A DNA stretch of 29,360 nucleotides from Pseudomonadota bacterium (lineage in GTDB: Bacteria; Chloroflexota; UBA6077; JAJPHF01). The translations under genes were made by a program, and so were the position numbers. Location of the stretch: positions 1-29,360 of the forward strand of contig JAJPHF010000151.1 in the NCBI GenBank assembly GCA_021325365.1, given 5' to 3'. Shown one piece after another: positions 7,626-15,208 of the stretch. Under the pieces are notes generated by a model. That model made no database searches. It worked only from the letters and a program-made list of their open reading frames with translations, and was not told the DNA's origin. The stretch's first letter is position 1. Every line of letters begins with the position of its first letter.

Positions 7626-7779
7626 CAATTAGCTAACAGCTATCAGCCATCAGCTATCAGCTCCCCGGCGGCGCGGCTAAGATGTGGTGAGAGTGCAGGC
7701 CGTGAGATGGAACGAACCCGAGTGCCGTCGCTGACAACCCGAAAGCCGCCTGCTGATAGCTGAGCGCTGATGGCTATTG
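7626..7779. repeat. Inverted pair of heptanucleotide arrays filling the rplI-dnaB gap
   Basis: The left arm (7631-7665) is AGCTAAC, AGCTATC, AGCCATC, AGCTATC, AGCTCCC. The right arm (7752-7779) is GCTGATA, GCTGAGC, GCTGATG, GCTATTG, in the opposite orientation. The element begins immediately after the rplI stop. The ATG of dnaB (7770-7772) is the last three bases of a right-arm unit, and the next two codons are also repeat. The inner sequence differs from that of the 3289-3401 element. Confidence 0.85.
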
Positions 7780-10382
7780 AGAACCTGCCGGCTGAGAACA
7801 GCCGGGAGCCGCTGCCTCCCCACAACACGGACGCCGAAGCCGCGGTGCTCGGCGGTCTGCTCATCGACCGCGACGCCATCGGGCGCGTCGCGACGTTCCT
7901 GCGTCCCGCCGACTTCTACCGCGAGCGCAACGCCACGATTTTCGCCGCGATGGTGGCGCTGTACGAGCGCCGCGAGCCCGTCGACTACCTCACGCTCTCC
8001 GACGAGCTGCAGCGCACCGGGCGCTACGACGAGGTGGGCGGCCTCGTCTACCTCTCCTCGCTGTTCAACGAGGTGCCGACCTCGCTGCACGTCGAGCAGT
8101 ACGCCCGCATCGTCGAGCAAGCCTCGCTCCGTCGCCGGCTGATCCGTGCCGCCGGCCGCATCGCCGGCCTCGGCTACGACGAGAGCCTGGAGGCCGAGAA
8201 GGCGCTCGAAGAGGCGGAGCAGGTGCTGTTCGCGGTGGCCGAGCGGCGCCTCAGCCGCGACTTCCGGAAGCTGGCGGACGTGCTGCGCGAGTACTGGGAG
8301 CAGCTGCTGCTGGCCGCCGACGTGGACCGCCTGGAGCGCGGCATCCCCACCAGCTACAAGGACCTGGACAAGCTGCTCGGCGGCCTGCAGCGCTCCGACC
8401 TGGTCATCGTCGCGGCGCGGCCCAGCATGGGCAAGTCGTCGTTCGCGCTCTGCCTGGCGCGCAACGCCTCGGTCGACTTCGGCGCCAAGGTGGGCATCTT
8501 CAGCCTGGAGATGTCGCTCGCCCAGCTCGCGCAGCGCCTCCTGTTCAGCGAGTCGGGCGTGGACTCCAGCCGCCTGCGGCAGGGCCTTCTGGGGCAAGTC
8601 GAGCGGCGCAAGCTGGCCGATGCGCTCGGCACACTGGCGAGCGCGCCGATCTACCTGGACGACACGCCGAACATCGCGCTCTCGGAGCTGCGGGCCAAGT
8701 CGCGGCGCCTGCACCAGGAGCTAGGCGGCCTGGACCTGCTGGTCGTGGACTACCTCCAGCTGATTCAAGGCAACGGCAAGGAGAACCGCGTCAACGAGAT
8801 CAGCGAGATCTCGCGCTCGCTGAAGGCGCTCGCCCGCGAGCTGGACGTGCCCGTGGTGGCGCTCAGTCAGCTCTCCCGCGCCGTCGAGAGCCGCTCGCCC
8901 CACATCCCCATGCTCTCGGACCTCCGCGAGTCGGGCTGCCTTACGGGCGATACCCTGGTGGCCCTCGCGGACGGGCGGCGGGTGCCGATCGCGGCGCTGG
9001 TGGGGCAGCAGCCCGAGGTCGTAACGCTCGACGGCTGGCAGGTCACGCACGGCCGCGCCAGCCGCGTCTGGTTGACCGGGCACCGCCCGGTCTATCGTCT
9101 AACAACGCGCAGCGGCCGGACCATTCGCGCCACCGCGAACCATCCCTTCCGGGTGCTGCACGGCTGGCGTGCCCTCGCGGACCTCGCGGTGGGCGAGCGC
9201 ATCGCGCTCCCTCGCCGCTACCCCGAGCCCCCCGCCGCCCAACTGTGGGACGACGATCGTCTCGTCTTGCTCGCCCATCTGATTGGCGATGGCTGCTATG
9301 TTCGGAGGCAACCCCTGCACTACACGAGCGCCTCCGAAGCGAACCGCGCGGCGGTCGAGCAGGCAGCCAAACAGGTGTTCGGCGTGGTCGCTCGCCGCGT
9401 AGTCCAGAGTAGCTGGCAACACGTGTACCTGACGGCGGGCGGCAACCGATGGTCGCCAAATCCCATCCACGTCTGGCTTCGGGAGCTTGGCATCGACGGT
9501 CAGCACTCGTACGAGAAGGTGATCCCGGAGGCCATCTTCCGCCTGTCGAGCGCGCAGATCGGGCTCTTCCTCCGCCATCTCTGGGCCACCGATGGATGCA
9601 CCCGCTTGCGCCGGACGGCACATGGCCAGACCGGCACCGTGTACTACGCGACGACCAGCCCCTACCTGGCGAGCCAGGTGCAGCACCTTCTTGTCCGCTT
9701 GGGTATCGCGTCGCGGGTCTATAGCACCCGGAAGGGGGACCAGCGTGTCGGCTATCAGATCCACGTGACAGGCAGTACCGAGCAACTGAAGTTCGCCCGA
9801 GCGGTAGGGGCATTTGGCGACCGGGTCGAACAGTTGGCTGAGATCGAGGACCTGTATCGCACCGTGGCGCCAAATCCGAATAATGACACCGTGCCCCTGG
9901 AAGTCTGGCGCGACGTGAGGACGGCGATGCAGGCGCTCGGCGTGTCGCAGCGCCAGATGGCCGCCCTGCGGGGCACCAGCTACGGCGGCACCAGCCACTT
10001 CTCGTTCGCCCCCACGCGGCAGACGCTGACCAACTACGCCGAGCTGCTACAGGATCAAAGGCTGCGGGAAGTGGCCGCTGCCGACGTGTATTGGGATCAG
10101 ATCGTTGCCATCGAGCCGGACGGCGAGGCCGACGTCTACGACATGACGGTCCCCGGAACCCACAACTTCGTGGCGAATGGGATGGTAGTACACAACAGCA
10201 TTGAACAAGATGCTGACGTCGTCATGTTCATCTACCGCGAGGAGGTCTACGACCGCGACACGGAGAACAAGGGCATCGCGGAGATTCACGTCGCGAAGCA
10301 CCGCAACGGCCCGACCGGCCAGGTGTCGCTGCTCTGGCTCGAAAAGCTGACGAAGTTCGTCGACCTCGGGGTCGAGCGATGA
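7770..10382 (+). CDS. dnaB: Replicative DNA helicase DnaB containing an intein
   Basis: 870 residues: extein 1-389, intein 390-809, extein 810-870, giving a mature helicase of about 450 residues, the normal DnaB length. The N-terminal domain starts LPPHNTDAEAAVLGGLLID. The RecA-like domain has Walker A ARPSMGKSS (about 216-224), Walker B LLVVDYLQL (about 322-330), LARELDVPVVALSQLSR and the SDLRESG/SIEQDADVVMF motif, which the intein splits. The C-terminus (HVAKHRNGPTG) is canonical. DnaB unwinds DNA at the replication fork. The stop overlaps the next gene's start by 4 bp (ATGA). The start codon comes from a heptad repeat. Confidence 0.97.
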   Translation: MAIENLPAENSREPLPPHNTDAEAAVLGGLLIDRDAIGRVATFLRPADFYRERNATIFAAMVALYERREPVDYLTLSDELQRTGRYDEVGGLVYLSSLFNEVPTSLHVEQYARIVEQASLRRRLIRAAGRIAGLGYDESLEAEKALEEAEQVLFAVAERRLSRDFRKLADVLREYWEQLLLAADVDRLERGIPTSYKDLDKLLGGLQRSDLVIVAARPSMGKSSFALCLARNASVDFGAKVGIFSLEMSLAQLAQRLLFSESGVDSSRLRQGLLGQVERRKLADALGTLASAPIYLDDTPNIALSELRAKSRRLHQELGGLDLLVVDYLQLIQGNGKENRVNEISEISRSLKALARELDVPVVALSQLSRAVESRSPHIPMLSDLRESGCLTGDTLVALADGRRVPIAALVGQQPEVVTLDGWQVTHGRASRVWLTGHRPVYRLTTRSGRTIRATANHPFRVLHGWRALADLAVGERIALPRRYPEPPAAQLWDDDRLVLLAHLIGDGCYVRRQPLHYTSASEANRAAVEQAAKQVFGVVARRVVQSSWQHVYLTAGGNRWSPNPIHVWLRELGIDGQHSYEKVIPEAIFRLSSAQIGLFLRHLWATDGCTRLRRTAHGQTGTVYYATTSPYLASQVQHLLVRLGIASRVYSTRKGDQRVGYQIHVTGSTEQLKFARAVGAFGDRVEQLAEIEDLYRTVAPNPNNDTVPLEVWRDVRTAMQALGVSQRQMAALRGTSYGGTSHFSFAPTRQTLTNYAELLQDQRLREVAAADVYWDQIVAIEPDGEADVYDMTVPGTHNFVANGMVVHNSIEQDADVVMFIYREEVYDRDTENKGIAEIHVAKHRNGPTGQVSLLWLEKLTKFVDLGVER
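8937..10196 (+). other. DnaB intein with LAGLIDADG-type homing endonuclease
   Basis: 420 codons inserted between Gly389 and Ser810, the same DnaB site used by the Rhodothermus marinus and Synechocystis DnaB inteins. Splicing block A is CLTGDTLVALADG with Cys1. Block B is TANHPF. Blocks F/G are VYDMTVPGTHNFVANG and VVHN, with Ser as +1 extein residue. Between them two dodecapeptide motifs of the LAGLIDADG/DOD endonuclease are intact: LLAHLIGDG and FLRHLWATDG, each with its acidic residue. All splice-site residues are present, so splicing and homing both look possible. From memory, the sequence resembles the Rhodothermus intein along its length. Confidence 0.95.
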
Positions 10383-11308
10383 TGCGCGCCTTTCCCGGCT
10401 TTCCGGATCGGGCCGCGACGACGCGCATCCCGACGCTCTGGCTGCGCGCCGTGCTGGCCGAGGCCGAGAGCCTCGCCGAGCTAAAGGTCACCCTGCACGC
10501 GCTGCGCCTGCTCGACGCGAAGCGCGCCTACCCGCGCTACGTGCGCACGAGCGAGCTGCGCGCCGACGCGGCGACCGTCGCCAGCCTGCAAGCCACCGGC
10601 GGCCTGAGCCCCGAAGACGCGCTCGCGGAAGGCGTGCGCCTCGCCGTGGCGCGCGGCGTGTTTCTGGTGGTTCCGGTAGCTGCATCTCCAGCGGGGCAGG
10701 GGCGTGCGGTTGCTGGGCCGGCCCTCACCCCGACCCTCTCCCAGGGGGAGAGGGAGTCCGTCGCCCTCATCCCGCCCTGCTCTCAGGGAGAAAGGGAGAA
10801 CTCGCCTCGGGGGGTGCAGGGGGGCTCCCCTGCCGGGGCGGTGGGGGTGTCCCCCCCGGCTCCCCTTTCTACCTCCCCCCAGGATTGGGGAGCCGCAGGG
10901 GGCGACCTCTTGCTGTTCCTGAACACGCCGGCGCACCGCCAGCTCGTGGCGCGGCTCGCGCGCGGCGAGCAGCGGCTGGACCTCGGGCCGGCCGCGCCGC
11001 CCGTCGTGCTGCCCGCGCGCCGCCCGACGATCTTCGAGCTGTACGAACAAAACATCGGCCTGCTCACGCCGCTCCTCGTCGAGGAGCTGCGCGAGGCCGC
11101 CGAGACCTACCCGCCCGAGTGGCTGGAGGAAGCGTTCCGCGCGGCCGTCGGCTACAACCGCCGCCACTGGCGCTACGTGCGGCGCATCCTGGAAAAGTGG
11201 GCGACAGAGGGGAGAGGGGACCGTGGAATCGCTGGGGGACGTCCTCAAGCGCCTCGAGATCCTCGGCGCTTTATCGAAGGACGCTACGGACACATCGTCC
11301 AGCACTGA
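10379..11308 (+). CDS. DnaD-domain replication protein with in-frame repeat insertion
   Basis: 309 residues. The N-terminal part (FPGFPDRAATTRIPTLWL, then a winged-helix-like segment with LKVTLHALRLLDAKR) and the C-terminal DnaD domain (TIFELYEQNIGLLTPLLVEELREAAETYP, YNRRHWRYVRRILEKWATEG) match DnaD-like primosome proteins that help load the helicase at origins. Residues about 115-171 are low-complexity translation of GC-rich palindromes (LTPTLSQGERE, CSQGEREN). The C-terminal GRYGHIVQ is typical of the family, so the 86-bp overlap with the downstream loader gene appears genuine. ATGATG at the start overlaps the dnaB stop. With dnaB and the DnaC-like gene it forms a helicase-loading operon. 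Confidence 0.85.
   Translation: MMRAFPGFPDRAATTRIPTLWLRAVLAEAESLAELKVTLHALRLLDAKRAYPRYVRTSELRADAATVASLQATGGLSPEDALAEGVRLAVARGVFLVVPVAASPAGQGRAVAGPALTPTLSQGERESVALIPPCSQGERENSPRGVQGGSPAGAVGVSPPAPLSTSPQDWGAAGGDLLLFLNTPAHRQLVARLARGEQRLDLGPAAPPVVLPARRPTIFELYEQNIGLLTPLLVEELREAAETYPPEWLEEAFRAAVGYNRRHWRYVRRILEKWATEGRGDRGIAGGRPQAPRDPRRFIEGRYGHIVQH
10721..10890. repeat. GC-rich palindromic repeats within the DnaD-domain gene
   Basis: A copy of the CCCTCTCCC/GGGAGAGGG unit is at about 10722-10756. A degenerate second copy is at about 10763-10799. A G/C-run region follows to about 10890 (GGGGGGCTCCCC, TCCCCCCCGGCTCCCC). All of it reads through in frame. The repeats at 1440-1741 in polA have the same core. 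Confidence 0.85.
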
Positions 11309-12683
11309 GGCCGAGGCAAGTGAAGCGGCGCCCAGTTGCCCCCTCTGCGGGGACGCCGGCTTCGTGCGCCGCGACGTGCCGGTGGGGCATCCCGACTTCG
11401 GCCGGGCGATCCCCTGTAGCTGCCGCGCCGAGCAGGTTACCGACGCGCGCCGCGCCCGTCTGGAGCGCCTGAGCAACCTCGGCCCGCTCACGCGCCTCAC
11501 CTTCGACACGCTCGTCAAGGACGGCCGCAGCGCGGAGCCGGCGCGCCGTGAGCGCTTCCGTCGCGCCTACACCGCCGCCGTCGAGTACGCCGCCGAGCCG
11601 AACGGCTGGCTGGTGCTGCTCGGGCCGTCTGGCAGCGGCAAGACCCACCTGGCCGCCGCCATCGCGAACGCGCGCATCGCGGCCGGCGCGCCCGCGATCT
11701 TCCAGGTCGTGCCCGACCTGCTCGACTACCTGCGGGCCGCGTTCCACCCTACCAGCGAGGTCACCTACGACGATCTCTTCGAGAACGTGCGCAACGCGCC
11801 GCTGCTGATTCTCGACGACCTCGGCACCCAGAGCGCGACGCCGTGGGCGCAGGAGAAGCTGTTCCAGCTCCTGAACCACCGCTACAACGCGCAGCTCCCC
11901 CTCGTCGTCACCACCAACCACCGCCTAGAGGAGCTGGACGAGCGACTGCGCGCCCGCCTGGCCGACCCGACGCTGGCGCAAGTGTGCGTCGTGGAGGAGT
12001 GGCAGTCCAGCGCCTTGCAGCGGTTGGGCGCGGGCCTGTCGGCCGACCTGCTGGCCAGCATGACCTTCGAGACGTTCGACCCGCACGGCATGGCGGTGGA
12101 TGAGGAGGGCGTGCAAAACCTGGCCCGGGCGCTCGCGCTCGCGCGGACGTTCGCGCAGCAGCCGGACGGCTGGCTCGTCTTCATGGGCGACCCTGCCCGC
12201 GGCAAGACCCACCTGGCCGCGGCCATCGCCAACGCCTGCCAGAATCGCGGCCAGGCTGCCTACTTCGTGGTGGTGCCCGACCTTCTCGACCACCTGCGCG
12301 CCACCTACAGTCCCGACAGCCGCGTGACCTACGACGAGCTATTCGAGGCTATCCGCGCCGCCCCGCTGCTCGTGCTGGACGACCTTGGGGCGCAGAGCAG
12401 CACGCCGTGGGCGCAGGAGAAACTGTTCCAGATCCTCAACCACCGCTACAACGCCCGCCTGCCCACCGTCATCACCACCAACCTCTCGCTGGAAGAGTTC
12501 GAGCCGCGCATCAGCTCGCGGATGCAGGACCAGCGGATCACCACCTGCTTCTCGATCCAGGTGCCGCCCTACCGCATCGGCGACAGCGGCGCGCCGGGCT
12601 TGCCGCCCGGCCGCGCCGCCCGGCCCCGCGGCCCGTCGTCCGACCGGGCGCCCTTCCGCCGCGGCTCCCTCCGCGGGCGCTAG
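11223..12683 (+). CDS. DnaC/IstB-like helicase loader with two tandem AAA+ modules
   Basis: 486 residues from a GTG preceded by a strong GAGGGGAGAGGGGA site. An N-terminal Cys4 motif (CPLCGDAGF...PCSCRAE, about residues 39-68) could bind zinc. AAA+ module 1 has Walker A GPSGSGKT (about 134-141), Walker B LLILDDLG (about 194-201) and sensor VVTTN. Module 2 has Walker A GDPARGKT (about 322-329), Walker B LLVLDDLG (about 382-389) and VITTN. The modules are nearly identical over long stretches (GKTHLAAAIANA, ATPWAQEKLFQ/STPWAQEKLFQ, LNHRYNA), pointing to an internal duplication. The usual DnaC/DnaI is about 250-300 residues with one module. The C-terminus is Arg/Pro-rich. Predicted role: ATP-dependent loading of DnaB, with the DnaD-domain protein. 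Confidence 0.88.
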   Translation: MESLGDVLKRLEILGALSKDATDTSSSTEAEASEAAPSCPLCGDAGFVRRDVPVGHPDFGRAIPCSCRAEQVTDARRARLERLSNLGPLTRLTFDTLVKDGRSAEPARRERFRRAYTAAVEYAAEPNGWLVLLGPSGSGKTHLAAAIANARIAAGAPAIFQVVPDLLDYLRAAFHPTSEVTYDDLFENVRNAPLLILDDLGTQSATPWAQEKLFQLLNHRYNAQLPLVVTTNHRLEELDERLRARLADPTLAQVCVVEEWQSSALQRLGAGLSADLLASMTFETFDPHGMAVDEEGVQNLARALALARTFAQQPDGWLVFMGDPARGKTHLAAAIANACQNRGQAAYFVVVPDLLDHLRATYSPDSRVTYDELFEAIRAAPLLVLDDLGAQSSTPWAQEKLFQILNHRYNARLPTVITTNLSLEEFEPRISSRMQDQRITTCFSIQVPPYRIGDSGAPGLPPGRAARPRGPSSDRAPFRRGSLRGR

Positions 12684-12741
12684 GCCGGTTGAGGTGGGTG
12701 TGGAAGATTGGCGCAGCCAACCGCACACACCCGCCTCGGCC
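12683..12741 (+). terminator. Stem-loop after the DnaC-like gene
   Basis: GAGGTGGGTGTG (12691-12702) pairs with CACACCCGCCTC (12726-12737) with one wobble. Outer GGCC (12683-12686) pairs with GGCC (12738-12741). The sequence continues AGCTCTTTA, only weakly U-rich. It begins at the stop codon of the loader gene. Confidence 0.45.
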
Positions 12742-12777
12742 AGCTCTTTAGTGATCCTGGCGCGCGCGAGGCGCCGG

Positions 12778-12786
12778 TGCTACACT
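12778..12786 (+). promoter_or_regulatory. Extended -10 promoter (TGCTACACT)
   Basis: TGC followed by TACACT (12781-12786), about 45 bp before the secreted protein gene. The same TGCTACACT lies upstream of the molybdopterin hydroxylase gene on the other strand (28033-28041). No convincing -35. Confidence 0.45.
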
Positions 12787-12830
12787 GGGCCACTCGGCCA
12801 TGTAACACAACGCGTCCAGGGAGGGTTATG

Positions 12831-14006
12831 ATGCGGGGGTCACCGTGGAACCTCATCGGCAGCCTGCTCGGCATCGCGGGCATTGCCGTGCTGGGCGTCG
12901 TCGGCAGCGCGGCCGGGCCGGCGGCCCGCGCACAGCAGCCAGGTCCCACGTCGCCGGTGGAGGAGCTGGCCGAGCGCCTGCTCGCCATGCCCTACCCCGG
13001 GCCGACCGGCCAGCAGCCGGCGCCTACCGTACAGCTCCTGCCCGGCCAGGTGCCGGACGCGTTGCCGTTCACGCTCACGCTGCCGCCCGGCGCGCGCGTC
13101 GTTGGCAGCATGGTGCGCAGCGGCGGGCCGCTGGCGGGCACGACGGTGGTGCTGGACGCGCCGGGCACGCGGGAGGACGTGCTGGGGTTCTACGAGCGCG
13201 ACCTGGAGGCGCAGGGCTGGCACGCGGCGTCAGTCGGGCCAATGCCCGCCGGCGGGTTCCAGGTCAGCGGGCCGAGCATCAGCCGGACCTACTGCCAGGA
13301 TTCCGGAGGCCCGTCGCTCTCGGTCACCGTGTTTGCCCGGACCCCCGGGCCGAATGACGTGCGCCTCAGTACGAGCGCGAGTCCGGGACCCTGTAACGTG
13401 CCGGCGCCGCCCGCCGGCCCGCGGTCGATGCCGATGGCAGCCATGCTGCTGCCCCCGCTGACACCGCCGCCCGGCGTCGAGCTGCAGGCCGGCGGCAACA
13501 ACGGCGGCGGCTCGAACCGCTGGTCGTCGGAGGCGACCGCCGAGACGACCCGCCCGCCGTCCGAGCTAGAGGCGCACTTCGCGGCGCAGCTGGCGGCGGC
13601 GGGCTGGACGCGGCAGAGTGGGGGGGCCGACGAGGGCCTGGCGTGGAGCGCCTGGGCGCTGCCGGAAGAGGGCGACTGGAGCGGCCTGCTGCTGGTCGCC
13701 GCGTGGCCCGAGGCCGATCGCCGCCTGCTGTCGGTGCGTGTCGAGTCGCCGACGCAGTCGCACTACGGCGTGGGCGGCATGACCACGGTCGGGGGTGGCC
13801 CCTACTACACCCCGCCCCCGCCACCGCCCGCAACCGCGCCGCCGCCGTCGCAGCCTGGGCCGGGGGGCGTCTTCCCTGCAGCGCCGGTGATCACCCCGCC
13901 GCCGCTGCCGAGCGGGATAGCCCCGCCGCCACCGCCCGACCTGCCGCCGCCGCCCGCCGGCGGCTTCGTGTCACCGCCGCCGTCGCCCGCGGTCGCGCCG
14001 CGCTAA
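12831..14006 (+). CDS. Secreted protein with two related domains and a polyproline tail
   Basis: 391 residues. The second of two adjacent ATGs is chosen because GGAGG lies 6 nt upstream. Residues about 1-35 form a signal peptide (hydrophobic LIGSLLGIAGIAVLGVVG, cleavage near ARA/QQ). Two similar segments follow: about 105-160 (EDVLGFYERDLEAQGWHAAS ... LSVTVF) and about 235-300 (SELEAHFAAQLAAAGWTRQSG ... LLSVRVES). Both have the helix-AGW-strand pattern. The C-terminus (about 315-391) is Pro/Gly-rich with long Pro runs. I do not recognise a named family. It is probably exported and tethered or wall-spanning. The stop overlaps the stop of the convergent gene (CTAA, 14003-14006). Confidence 0.75.
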   Translation: MRGSPWNLIGSLLGIAGIAVLGVVGSAAGPAARAQQPGPTSPVEELAERLLAMPYPGPTGQQPAPTVQLLPGQVPDALPFTLTLPPGARVVGSMVRSGGPLAGTTVVLDAPGTREDVLGFYERDLEAQGWHAASVGPMPAGGFQVSGPSISRTYCQDSGGPSLSVTVFARTPGPNDVRLSTSASPGPCNVPAPPAGPRSMPMAAMLLPPLTPPPGVELQAGGNNGGGSNRWSSEATAETTRPPSELEAHFAAQLAAAGWTRQSGGADEGLAWSAWALPEEGDWSGLLLVAAWPEADRRLLSVRVESPTQSHYGVGGMTTVGGGPYYTPPPPPPATAPPPSQPGPGGVFPAAPVITPPPLPSGIAPPPPPDLPPPPAGGFVSPPPSPAVAPR

Positions 14007-15193
14007 GCAGGCGGCCGACGCGCCGGCGGGGCGGCGCGGGCGTCTACCCGCACGAGCGGCCCCGCCGCGGGCACCGGATACGCCGCCTGGCAGGTCGTGT
14101 AGGCGCCCGCCCGAAGGAAGCACAGGCGATCGCCGGGCGTGAGGCGCGGCAGCCGCGCAGCCGGGTCGACCACGTCCACGGCGCCGCCTGGCCCGAGCAG
14201 GACGCAGCGCTCCAGGCGCGCGGGCGAGTCCCGGCGCGGCCCGGCGCTGCCCGCGCCCTCCGCCTCCGGCACCCAGTAGGGATAGCGGATGCCCAGCCCG
14301 GCCTCCGGCAGCCCCGCGTAGCGGCCCACGTCGAGTGTGAGGCGGGGCCGCCATCCTGCACGCGCCTCGCGATGCACCACCGTTGCCACCAGTACGCCCG
14401 CCCCCGCGGCGACGTAGCGCCCCGGCTCCAGCCAGACCTCGGCGGGCGGCGTGGGGAAGTGCGCGGCCAGGGCTGCCCGGAGGGTCCGGCAAATGGTCGC
14501 CGGCGTCGGCACCGCCTGTCGGTAGCGCACCGGCAGGCCGCCGCCCAGGCTGAGCACGCGCGGGGCGCCGCCGGCCGCCTGTAGCCGCTGCCAGGCGGCG
14601 CCCGCCAGCGCCACCGCCGCCCGCCACGGCGCCAGCCGCTCGCACTGCGAGCCGACGTGGACCGCGACGCCCGCGAGCTGCACCGGCAGGCCGTGCGCGG
14701 CCGCCGCCAGCGCGTCAAGCGCCTCCAGCGACGCCCCGAGGGGTGCGGCCGGGTAGCGCAAGCGCCCCGCCGGCGAACAGCGCAGCGCCACCAGCACGCT
14801 CGCGCCCGGCGCCAGCGCCGCCGTCTTCTGCAGCTCCCAGACGGTATCGACGGTCAGGTGCCCCACGCCCGCCGCTCGGCAGCGCCGCAGCAGCGACGCG
14901 GGCGGCCCGGGCGTCACGCAGGCGATGCGCGCGCCGGCCACGCCCTGCGTCAGCAGCGCGTCCAGCTCGCGCTCGGTCGTCACGGCGAACGCCGCCCCGT
15001 CCGCGGCGAGCGCCCCCAGCAGCGCGGGATGCGGATTCGCCTTCGTCACGTAGCGCACCCGCAGCGGCCCCGCCGCCGCGGTCACCGCCGCGTAGTCTGC
15101 CCGCGCCTGCGCCACGTCCAAATACAGCACCGGGGAGCGTGGCTGTGAGTCCAGGGAGCTTGGGCCAGGTTGCGTCGAACTAGCGGTAAGCAT
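14003..15193 (-). CDS. Fold-type III PLP enzyme, ornithine/diaminopimelate decarboxylase-like
   Basis: 396 residues. Alanine-racemase-like barrel: the PLP lysine is in YVTKANPHPALLGALA (Lys51), followed by AFAVTTERELDALL, HVGSQ, the phosphate-binding LSLGGGLPV and EPGRYVAAGAGVLVATVV. A C-terminal GAYTTCQAAYPVP matches the GAYT segment of the family. Where ornithine and diaminopimelate decarboxylases have the catalytic CD(S/G) after GP, this protein reads GPGGAVDVVD, so the usual Cys-Asp pair is missing. Substrate is therefore uncertain. The start ATG is 15 nt downstream of the MOSC gene end, suggesting co-transcription. Confidence 0.8.
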   Translation of the reverse strand: MLTASSTQPGPSSLDSQPRSPVLYLDVAQARADYAAVTAAAGPLRVRYVTKANPHPALLGALAADGAAFAVTTERELDALLTQGVAGARIACVTPGPPASLLRRCRAAGVGHLTVDTVWELQKTAALAPGASVLVALRCSPAGRLRYPAAPLGASLEALDALAAAAHGLPVQLAGVAVHVGSQCERLAPWRAAVALAGAAWQRLQAAGGAPRVLSLGGGLPVRYRQAVPTPATICRTLRAALAAHFPTPPAEVWLEPGRYVAAGAGVLVATVVHREARAGWRPRLTLDVGRYAGLPEAGLGIRYPYWVPEAEGAGSAGPRRDSPARLERCVLLGPGGAVDVVDPAARLPRLTPGDRLCFLRAGAYTTCQAAYPVPAAGPLVRVDARAAPPARRPPA

Positions 15194-15208
15194 CCCGTAA
15201 CACCCGCC

